5,273 bases of DNA from JAGGAG01 sp031402225 (GTDB taxonomy: Bacteria > Gemmatimonadota > Gemmatimonadetes > Gemmatimonadales > GWC2-71-9): NCBI GenBank assembly GCA_031402225.1, contig JANNSD010000096.1:1-5273 (forward strand), read 5' to 3'. The position numbers were made by a program, and so were the translations under genes. Shown here in pieces: positions 1-5,273 of this stretch. Each line of letters starts with the position of its first letter. Positions within the stretch are counted from its first letter, which is position 1. The notes beneath the pieces are model-generated. The model had not been told where the DNA came from and did not search any database. It saw only the letters and a program-made list of their open reading frames with translations.

Positions 1-1059
1 CGAGTCCCGCATCACCGCCACGGCGCGCGCATCCATGCCCGTTCGCGGCGGGTTGGTCACCACGAAGTCCGGCGGTCGCAGCGCATCCAGGATGTCCTCG
101 ACCCGGGCGGTGCGCGCCACGAACCGGGCACTGTCCCCCCGTCCCGCCGTGGCGAGGCGAACCGCGCGGGGATCCGATTCCACGCTGTCGATGCGGGCAC
201 CGAGGTCCAGCAGCCTGTGGCTCGTTTCCCCGATACCGGCATACAGGTCCCAGCCGCCGCGGTCGGTCACGTCGCCCAGCGCGGCCACCGCCCATGCGCG
301 GACCCGATCGCCCATCGGCGGATTGACCTGCTCGAACACCGTGGCCGGAAAGGCCGCGCTTTCGCCCACCACGCGGGCGGCCCCTTCCGGCGGCTGCCAC
401 CACACCGACACGTCGCTCAGGCGCGCGCGAACCGCGTCCACCAGCTTGCGGGCATCAGGCCACGCGGCCTCGCTGCCGCGCACCAGCACGTGCCGAGCCC
501 CGCCCCGCTCGAGCCGAAGGGTGAGCGACTCGAAGCGTACCGGAAGGAACCGACGCAGCAGGCGCAGCACGCTCCAAAGTTCCTGCACCGGCGGCACCGC
601 CACGTGGCAGGCCTCAAGGTCGAAGATGTCGCCGGGATGCCCGAGTCGGTGGAACCCGATGCGGCGACCATCCGCGCTTTGGTGCAGCGTGATCCGCGTG
701 CGATAGGCCCACTCCGCCGTGGCCGGCTCCAGTACCGGATCAGCCACCTCGCGGCGACCCACGCGTCGAAGCGCGTCACCCACGATCGCGCGACGCGCAG
801 CGCGCTGCGCCTCCGGCGCCAGATGCTGGAGCTGGCACCCGCCGCACCGATCGCGCACATAGTGCGGGCAACGCGGCGCCACCCGACCGGGTCCCGGCTC
901 CAGGATGCGGCCGATGTCCGCGCGCGCAAACGAGCGCTGCCGGGACACCCGGGCGAGTTCGAGGAGGTCCCCCGGGGCGCTCCGCGGTACGAACACCGCC
1001 CGACCATCCTGCAGGTGCGCGATGCCGTCGCCTCCGGCGGCGATCCGCTCGAGGCGCAC
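1..1059 (-). CDS. RNA uracil-5-methyltransferase, RlmD/TrmA family (3' end cut off by window edge)
   Basis: Likely methylates C5 of a uridine in rRNA or tRNA with S-adenosylmethionine. The 353 visible residues follow the RlmD/RumA order. A TRAM-like RNA-binding domain (about 1-45) contains IAAGGDGIAHLQDGRAVFVP. A [4Fe-4S] cysteine set follows: C64, C72 and C75 in RCPHYVRDRCGGCQLQH, with the fourth, C151, in DLEACH. A central domain contains FEQVNPPMGDRV (242-253), and the Rossmann methyltransferase fold has motif I DLYAGIGE (271-278), acidic E294 and NPPRTG (336-341). The catalytic cysteine and the C-terminal general base would lie past position 1, so activity cannot be judged here. NPPR replaces the commoner DPPR; as I recall, RlmC-type enzymes also carry NPPR. 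The start chosen is GTG at 1059, just before the TRAM core and 35 bases after the biotin carboxylase stop. A GTG at 1131, overlapping that gene, is the alternative, and neither has a clear ribosome site. Family assignment is firm; the exact target (U747, U1939 or tRNA U54) is not determined. Confidence 0.9.
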   Translation of the reverse strand, partial: MRLERIAAGGDGIAHLQDGRAVFVPRSAPGDLLELARVSRQRSFARADIGRILEPGPGRVAPRCPHYVRDRCGGCQLQHLAPEAQRAARRAIVGDALRRVGRREVADPVLEPATAEWAYRTRITLHQSADGRRIGFHRLGHPGDIFDLEACHVAVPPVQELWSVLRLLRRFLPVRFESLTLRLERGGARHVLVRGSEAAWPDARKLVDAVRARLSDVSVWWQPPEGAARVVGESAAFPATVFEQVNPPMGDRVRAWAVAALGDVTDRGGWDLYAGIGETSHRLLDLGARIDSVESDPRAVRLATAGRGDSARFVARTARVEDILDALRPPDFVVTNPPRTGMDARAVAVMRDS

Positions 1060-1094
1060 CGTCTCGGCGGCGCCATCCCCGGGCGCACCGGGCG

Positions 1095-2582
1095 TCAGCG
1101 GACCTGGTCGCGCCGAGCGGCGTCGAGCCACGCGCTACCCTGCACCGCGCCACCGGTCGCGGCGCGACGTTCGCGCGCCTCATCCTCGGCCAGGGCAATC
1201 GCCACGGCGAGGTCGGCGACCAGCTCCCCATCCGCCGATGCGGCCAGCAGGTCCGGCCGGCGCTCCAGCAGTTGAATGTCGAACTGGCCTTCGCGGAAGG
1301 CCTCATCCGCCATGAGGCGACGATGGAACGACTGGTTCGTCGCAACCCCGGCAATGAGGAGCTCATCGAGCGCTCGCCCCATGCGCGCAATGGCATCGGC
1401 GCGGTTCGGGGCCCAGACGATCAACTTGGCGAGGAGGGAGTCGTAATAGAGCGTCACCTCATTGCCCACCTCGACCCCGCAATCCCACCGCACGCCGGGC
1501 CCGCCGGGGGCGCGCAGGTGGCTGATCCGACCGGTGGACGGGAGGAATCCTGTCGCCGGATCCTCACTCGTGATACGGCACTCGATGGCCCATCCGCGCG
1601 GGTGCAGGTAGGTGCTGGGGACACCCATGGGCAGGCCCTGGGCGATGCGGAGCTGTTCGCGCACCAGGTCCACGCCGAACACCAGCTCCGTGACGGGGTG
1701 CTCGACCTGGATGCGCGTATTCATTTCGAGGAAGTAGAACGACCCGCCGGGAGCCAGCAGGAACTCGCAGGTACCCGCCCCGGCATACCCCACCGCCTCC
1801 GCCGCCGCGATGGCGGCCTGGCCCATCCACTCGCGCAGCTCGGAGGTCACGGCAACCGACGGCGCCTCCTCCACCAGCTTCTGGTGCCGGCGCTGGATGG
1901 AGCACTCGCGCTCGCCCAGGTGAATCGTGCGCGTGGCGTCGGCGAGAACCTGAATCTCGATATGCCGCGGGCGCTCGATGTACTTCTCGAGGTAGACCCG
2001 CGAGTCGCCAAAGGCCTTCTCCGCCTCCGACGCCGCCGTTTCCAGCGCGCCGCGCAACTCACCCGGGGCCCGAACGACCCGCATGCCGCGCCCCCCGCCG
2101 CCGGCGGACGCCTTCACCATCAGCGGAAACCCGATCTCCTCGGCCACCAGTCGCGCGCTCTTCAGGTCGGCGACCGGCGAGACCGCACCGGGCACGACCG
2201 GGACGCCGGCATCCTGCATCCGCCGACGCGCTTCCGTCTTGTCGCCCATGGCGCGAATCGCGTGGGCCGGCGGGCCGATCCACGTCAGGCCCGCGCCGAC
2301 CACTGCGTCGGCAAAGGTGGCCCGCTCGGCCAGGAACCCGTACCCGGGATGGACTGCATCTGCACCGCTGTGCGCCGCGGCGTCCAGCAAGCGCGCGACA
2401 TTCAGGTAGCTCTCACTGGCGGGGGCGGGCCCGATATGGACGGCACGATCGGCCGCCTGGACGTGTGGGCTGGTGCGATCCGCATCCGAGTACACGGCGA
2501 CGGCCTCGATGCCGTCCTCGTGACAGGCACGCACGATCCGCAGGGCAATTTCCCCGCGGTTCGCAATCAGGACTCTTTTCAC
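1095..2582 (-). CDS. accC: Biotin carboxylase subunit of acyl-CoA carboxylase (AccC/PccA type)
   Basis: Cytoplasmic ATP-grasp enzyme that carboxylates biotin on a carrier protein using ATP and bicarbonate. The 495-residue product shows the N-terminal biotin carboxylase domain (KRVLIANRGEIALRI, 2-16; HPGYGFLAE, 78-86), the ATP-grasp glycine loop KASAGGGGRGMRV (157-169), EKYIERPRHIEIQVLAD (199-215), ERECSIQRRHQKLVEEAPS (224-242) and EMNTRIQVEHPVTE (286-299). C227, K235, E286, N288, R290, E294 and R336 match the E. coli AccC residues C230, K238, E288, N290, R292, E296 and R338, so it should be active. The C-terminal domain ends near 442. A further tail of about 53 residues exceeds the usual length of about 450, and there is no carboxyltransferase-binding domain or biotinyl MKM motif, unlike full PccA. 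GTG at 2582 is chosen because MKRVLIANRG is the family N-terminus and it lies 16 bases after the upstream stop. Longer readings would overlap the upstream gene. The ribosome site is weak, so translational coupling is likely. The symbol denotes the subunit type; the carboxyltransferase partner makes a propionyl-CoA carboxylase role more likely than acetyl-CoA carboxylase. Confidence 0.95.
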   Translation of the reverse strand: MKRVLIANRGEIALRIVRACHEDGIEAVAVYSDADRTSPHVQAADRAVHIGPAPASESYLNVARLLDAAAHSGADAVHPGYGFLAERATFADAVVGAGLTWIGPPAHAIRAMGDKTEARRRMQDAGVPVVPGAVSPVADLKSARLVAEEIGFPLMVKASAGGGGRGMRVVRAPGELRGALETAASEAEKAFGDSRVYLEKYIERPRHIEIQVLADATRTIHLGERECSIQRRHQKLVEEAPSVAVTSELREWMGQAAIAAAEAVGYAGAGTCEFLLAPGGSFYFLEMNTRIQVEHPVTELVFGVDLVREQLRIAQGLPMGVPSTYLHPRGWAIECRITSEDPATGFLPSTGRISHLRAPGGPGVRWDCGVEVGNEVTLYYDSLLAKLIVWAPNRADAIARMGRALDELLIAGVATNQSFHRRLMADEAFREGQFDIQLLERRPDLLAASADGELVADLAVAIALAEDEARERRAATGGAVQGSAWLDAARRDQVR

Positions 2583-2598
2583 GATGGGCTTGGCGTCG

Positions 2599-3570
2599 TC
2601 AGGGGCGACAGGCGACGGGTGGGGTGTCGCCGAACACGGGCTGGAGCACGGGGCACAGGAGCACGTTGTGACGCGAGGCCCCATCGTAGACCGCGCGCAC
2701 CTCGGCGACCCACGCGGAGGCGTCGCCCTTGCTGGCCTCGAGCAGCGCCGTAAAGGCAAGCGCGTCGCCCGCCGGCACGTCGCCGCGGTTCACCCGCACC
2801 AACCGGCTCGCGTGCCATTGCATGTCGGGGATCACGGCGGCGGCGGCCGCGGGCGCGATGCAGATCGGGCGGCGACTGGCTGCATCGGTCAACGCATCGC
2901 GCAGCGACAGCGCGGGATCGACCCGGAGCAGCAGCGCCATGCGCCGGCGATACACGGCGTCGGATACGTACAGGTCGGGGCGGAGCGGCACGACATCGGC
3001 GCGATCGCGCGAGGAGAGCGTCGCCTGCCATACCGCGACCGCTTCAATTTCACCACCGGTGACCAGCACCCCGCCCGAGGGGCAGGAGCGGAGCAGGTTC
3101 TGGCCCAGCTCGGCGAGCTCGGGCGGCAGCTGCGCGCGCGAGGTCCGCTGCCACTGCGTGCGGGCCGTGGCCCACCCCAGCGTCTCGAAGACCACGAGCG
3201 CGCGATCGATCTCGACCTCGGTGTGCAGCACCAGGCTCGAGTCGGGCACGAGGCGCTCAGCCTGATCGAATGCCGCCTGCGCAAAATCGAGCAGCAACGC
3301 GCCATCAGGTTCTCCCTGATGCCGGGCGTGCCATTCACGGATTTCGATGAGGTAGAGGCGACCGAGTTGCAGCCAGGCATGCCCGTCGTCGGGCGCCACG
3401 GCGAGGTAGCGGCCCAGCATATCGGTGGCCACGCTGCGCTCGCCCTGGCGTACCAACTCGGCCGCGCGTACCGGCATGCGCGGATCGATGGCGCCTTGTG
3501 CAGCAAGCAGCGTAGGAACACCCGACAGGCAGCAACCGAGGAGGAGTCGGCTCGTCACAAGTCGAGGCAT
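2599..3570 (-). CDS. Predicted exported TPR-like protein of unknown function
   Basis: I do not recognise a named family. The 323-residue product starts with a basic, then hydrophobic stretch (MPRLVTSRLLLGCCLSGVPT, then LLAAQ), which looks like a Sec signal peptide cleaved around 24-26. L10-L11-G12-C13 resembles a lipobox, but the hydrophobic core before it would be too short, so lipoprotein status is doubtful. Residues 36-110 contain paired amphipathic helices with TPR character (RQGERSVATDMLGRYLAVAP, then DDGHAWLQLGRLYL, then FDQAERLVPDSS). Residues 160-211 (SCPSGGVLVTGGEIEAVAVW, then RADVVPLRPDLY) and the later RRPICIAP (233-240) recall the pattern seen in DUF2723-type and TPR proteins, where an FTNGDNDTFPLW segment is followed by a strand and later by RPIYFA. 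That link is inference and the acidic residues are not conserved. Four cysteines (163, 237, 306, 321) lie in the mature part and could form disulphides. The ATG at 3570 is supported by the signal peptide, though no good ribosome site is visible. It sits 73 bases after the carboxyltransferase gene and 16 before the biotin carboxylase gene. Confidence 0.8.
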   Translation of the reverse strand: MPRLVTSRLLLGCCLSGVPTLLAAQGAIDPRMPVRAAELVRQGERSVATDMLGRYLAVAPDDGHAWLQLGRLYLIEIREWHARHQGEPDGALLLDFAQAAFDQAERLVPDSSLVLHTEVEIDRALVVFETLGWATARTQWQRTSRAQLPPELAELGQNLLRSCPSGGVLVTGGEIEAVAVWQATLSSRDRADVVPLRPDLYVSDAVYRRRMALLLRVDPALSLRDALTDAASRRPICIAPAAAAAVIPDMQWHASRLVRVNRGDVPAGDALAFTALLEASKGDASAWVAEVRAVYDGASRHNVLLCPVLQPVFGDTPPVACRP

Positions 3571-3643
3571 CGCTTGAAGATGGCGTCCGGGCCGCCGCGG
3601 TGCAAGGCTGGAGGCCCCCCCCCCGGCGGACCGGGCATGGGCC
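3571..3643 (-). other. Intercistronic spacer with a G10 tract and GC-rich pairing potential
   Basis: The 73 bases between the carboxyltransferase stop and the exported-protein start contain ten consecutive C on the plus strand (3615-3624), read as G10 in the transcript. In transcript sense, GGCCC directly after the TAG stop can pair with GGGCC at the end of the G tract. GUCCG can pair with a downstream CGGAC nearer the next start codon. These are alternative short stems. No U-run follows either, so I do not call an intrinsic terminator. The spacer could slow or tune readthrough into the next two genes, but this is inference. Confidence 0.5.
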
Positions 3644-5197
3644 CTAGAGCGGGATGTTGCCGTGCTTGCGGGGCGGGTTCCGGTCGCGCTTGGTGCGCAG
3701 GGTCCGCAGGGCCTCGATCAGCCGGGCCCGGGTCTCCCGCGGGTCGATCACGTCATCCACGTAGCCCCGCGCCGCCGCCGCGTAGGGATGCGCGAATCGG
3801 GCCCGGTACTCCTCGGTGAAGCGGGCCAGTGCCGCGACCGGATCGGCGGCCTTGGCGATCTCGTCGCGAAACAGGATCTCCACCGCACCCTTGGCCCCCA
3901 TGACCGCAATTTCGGCGGTGGGCCAGGCGAGGTTCAGGTCGCCCCGGATGTGCTTCGAACTCATGACGTCGTAGGCTCCACCATAGGCCTTGCGGGTGAT
4001 GACGGTGAGCTTGGGGACGGTGGCCTCGCAGTAGGCGTACAGCAGTTTGGCGCCGTGCCGGATGATGCCCCCATGCTCCTGGGCCGTGCCCGGAAGGAAT
4101 CCGGGCACGTCGTCGAAGCTGACGATGGGAAGGTTGAAGCAGTCGCAGAACCGGATGAAGCGAGCGGCCTTGGCGCTGGCATTGATGTCGAGGACGCCAG
4201 CCAGTACGGCGGGCTGGTTGGCGACGATCCCGACGGCGCGGCCGCCCAGCCGCGCGAACCCCACGACGATGTTGTCGGCGAATCCCTTGTGCACCTCGAG
4301 GAAGTTCCCGTCGTCCGCCACTCGCTGCAGCACGTCGATCATGTCGTAGGGCCGGTTCGCGCTGTCCGGAATCGTGTCGAGGAGTGCCTCGTCGGCGCGA
4401 TCCTCCGGGTCCTCGGTCGGGACGAGCGGCAGCTCATCGAGGTTGTTCGACGGCAGGAACCCCACCAGTTCGCGCACCGCGTGCAGGCAGGCCGGCTCGG
4501 AATCGAAGGTGAAGTGGGAAACACCCGACACGGTGCCGTGCACGTCGGCGCCACCCAGGTCGTTGAACGTCACGTCCTCGTGCGTCACCGTCTTCACCAC
4601 GTTGGGGCCGGTGACGAACATGTAACTCACGCCCCGCACCATGAACACGAAGTCGGTGATGGCGGGACTGTAGACCGCCCCGCCGGCGCACGGGCCAAGG
4701 ACGACGGAGATCTGTGGCACCACCCCGGACGCCATCGTGTTCCGCAGGAAGATCTCGGCGTAACCGCCGAGCGACACGACGCCCTCCTGGATCCGGGCAC
4801 CCCCTGAATCGTTGAGCCCGATGATCGGCGCGCCGTTGCGCACCGCCAGGTCCATCACCTTGCAGATCTTCTCGGCGTGCGCCTCGGAGAGCGAGCCACC
4901 GAACACCGTGAAGTCCTGCGAGTACACGTAGACCAGTCGGCCCTCGATGCGTCCCGAGCCGGTGACGACCCCATCGCCGGGATACACCTGCTCCGCGAGG
5001 CCGAAGTCGGTGGCCCGGTGGGTGACGAACCGGTCAAGTTCGGTGAAGGTGCCGGGATCGAGCAGCAGGTTCAGGCGCTCGCGGGCGGTGAGCTTGCCCT
5101 TCTTGTGCTGCTGCGCGACTCGCGCAGGCCCCCCGCCCTGTTCGGCGGCGGCGCGGCGATGATGCAGGTCGTCGAGGAGGTCGCGGGGTGAGGGCAT
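3644..5197 (-). CDS. pccB: Acyl-CoA (probably propionyl-CoA) carboxylase carboxyltransferase beta subunit
   Basis: Cytoplasmic carboxyltransferase that moves the carboxyl group from carboxybiotin to an acyl-CoA, most likely making methylmalonyl-CoA from propionyl-CoA. The 517 residues match the usual PccB length and have two crotonase-like halves. The N-half has GKLTARERLNLLLDPGTF (34-51), the SQDFTVFGGSLSEAH motif (93-107), NDSGGARIQEGV (129-140) and the oxyanion segment GPCAGGAVYSPAITDF (168-183). The C-half has NQPAVLAGVLDINASAKAAR (327-346), DVPGFLPGTAQEHGGIIRHG (363-382), TRKAYGGAYDVMSSKH (401-416) and AWPTAEIAVMGAKGAVEILF (424-443). The C-terminus KRDRNPPRKHGNIPL is typical. D410 in AYGGAYDVM is the position where Asp is associated with propionyl-CoA preference (Streptomyces coelicolor PccB D422). 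Acetyl-CoA or another short acyl-CoA cannot be excluded. ATG at 5197 is chosen because the family N-terminus (LLDDLHHRR) follows directly. A GTG at 5242 would add 15 residues made only of tandem-repeat translation and is unlikely. No Shine-Dalgarno is visible before either. It is the first gene of the unit. Confidence 0.95.
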   Translation of the reverse strand: MPSPRDLLDDLHHRRAAAEQGGGPARVAQQHKKGKLTARERLNLLLDPGTFTELDRFVTHRATDFGLAEQVYPGDGVVTGSGRIEGRLVYVYSQDFTVFGGSLSEAHAEKICKVMDLAVRNGAPIIGLNDSGGARIQEGVVSLGGYAEIFLRNTMASGVVPQISVVLGPCAGGAVYSPAITDFVFMVRGVSYMFVTGPNVVKTVTHEDVTFNDLGGADVHGTVSGVSHFTFDSEPACLHAVRELVGFLPSNNLDELPLVPTEDPEDRADEALLDTIPDSANRPYDMIDVLQRVADDGNFLEVHKGFADNIVVGFARLGGRAVGIVANQPAVLAGVLDINASAKAARFIRFCDCFNLPIVSFDDVPGFLPGTAQEHGGIIRHGAKLLYAYCEATVPKLTVITRKAYGGAYDVMSSKHIRGDLNLAWPTAEIAVMGAKGAVEILFRDEIAKAADPVAALARFTEEYRARFAHPYAAAARGYVDDVIDPRETRARLIEALRTLRTKRDRNPPRKHGNIPL

Positions 5198-5201
5198 GTT
5201 G

Positions 5202-5234
5202 GAGTCGTGAGTCGTGAGTCGTGAGTCGTGGGTC
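5202..5234. repeat. 7-bp tandem repeat, four perfect copies of GAGTCGT plus a partial copy
   Basis: Four exact head-to-tail copies of GAGTCGT occupy 5202-5229, followed by GGGTC at 5230-5234, which matches the first five bases of the unit with one change (A to G). On the coding strand this reads as repeated ACGACTC and lies 5 bases upstream of the carboxyltransferase ATG, where a ribosome binding site would be expected. Read in frame from the upstream GTG it would give the low-complexity peptide THDSRLTTHDS. The period is not a multiple of three. Replication slippage is the likely origin. Confidence 0.93.
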
Positions 5235-5244
5235 AGGAGCACTC

Positions 5245-5273
5245 AGGGTAGCACGCGAAAGAGGGGCCGGCAA
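5245..5273 (-). promoter_or_regulatory. Possible sigma70-like promoter for the carboxylase operon
   Basis: Reading the minus strand, TTGCCG (5273-5268) is followed after exactly 17 bases by TACCCT (5250-5245). These match four of six bases of TTGACA and three of six of TATAAT, at ideal spacing. Transcription would start near 5238, just ahead of the tandem repeat, leaving an untranslated leader of about 40 bases before the ATG at 5197. It would exclude the upstream GTG as a start. The match is weak, it touches the window edge, and an upstream gene or a better promoter outside cannot be excluded. Confidence 0.25.

Noticed and set aside
37..54. N in NPPRTG instead of D in the methyltransferase, as a sign of lost function
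   Set aside because: I recall NPPR in RlmC-type members of the same family, so it is probably natural variation, and the deciding catalytic residues are outside the window.
417..1088. A minus-strand open frame with an ATG start inside the methyltransferase region
   Set aside because: It is out of frame with the frame encoding TRAM, CGGC and motif I. Its Arg/Ser/Ala-rich product is a GC-driven shadow.
1272..2753. A 493-codon open frame on the plus strand opposite the biotin carboxylase
   Set aside because: Its product is rich in His, Arg, Gly and Pro with no recognisable motif, and it lies exactly antisense to a strongly conserved gene. High GC content removes stop codons from the shadow frame.
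2580..2759. Extension of the biotin carboxylase to an upstream start at 2759
   Set aside because: It would overlap the end of the exported-protein gene by about 160 bases. The added residues are Arg/Ser/Pro/Cys-rich shadow sequence with no similarity to the family N-terminus.
3611..3646. Intrinsic terminator after the carboxyltransferase gene
   Set aside because: GC-rich pairing is possible, but no U-run follows. The downstream genes have close spacing and no separate promoter that I can see.
2584..3819. A 411-codon open frame on the plus strand spanning the exported-protein gene, both gene ends and the spacer
   Set aside because: It crosses the boundaries of three well-supported minus-strand genes and shows only shadow composition with no family motif.
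3662..4807. A 381-codon open frame on the plus strand opposite the carboxyltransferase
   Set aside because: It is antisense to the highly conserved PccB-type gene. Its Gly/Val/His/Asp-rich product mirrors the codons of the other strand.
5195..5242. Extension of the carboxyltransferase to the GTG at 5242
   Set aside because: The 15 extra residues are only a translation of the 7-bp repeat, and the possible promoter would start transcription downstream of that GTG.

Overview
The window holds four genes, all on the minus strand, that read as one transcription unit running from the right edge to the left edge. Base composition is very GC-rich, and non-ATG starts and weak Shine-Dalgarno sites are common. 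Together with the gene families, this suggests a high-GC bacterium. Gemmatimonadota is my best guess, but this is inference from gene style and the short tandem repeat, not from a marker gene.

In transcription order: (i) 5198-5273 is a leader with a possible sigma70-like promoter and a perfect four-copy 7-bp tandem repeat. (ii) 3644-5197 encodes a full-length acyl-CoA carboxylase carboxyltransferase of the propionyl-CoA carboxylase beta (PccB) type. (iii) 3571-3643 is a short spacer with a run of ten identical bases. (iv) 2599-3570 encodes a predicted exported protein with TPR-like helices that I cannot assign to a named family. (v) 1095-2582 encodes a biotin carboxylase (AccC/PccA N-terminal type) with all the usual active-site residues and an extra C-terminal tail, but no biotinyl domain. 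(vi) 1-1059 encodes most of an RlmD/TrmA-family RNA uracil-5-methyltransferase with TRAM and [4Fe-4S] regions, cut by the window edge before its catalytic cysteine.

Functionally, the two carboxylase genes supply two of the three activities of a biotin-dependent acyl-CoA carboxylase. Biotin carboxylase charges a biotin carrier with CO2 using ATP and bicarbonate. The carboxyltransferase then moves the carboxyl to an acyl-CoA, probably propionyl-CoA to give methylmalonyl-CoA. The biotin carrier itself is not in this window. The exported protein between the two subunits and the RNA methyltransferase at the end are not obviously part of the same pathway.

I saw no RNA genes, CRISPR arrays, insertion sequences or phage genes. 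The most interesting points are the missing carrier, the exported protein inserted between two subunits of a cytoplasmic enzyme, and the two simple-sequence tracts in the spacers. I did not find a convincing new defence or mobile system here; this looks mainly like a metabolic housekeeping region.
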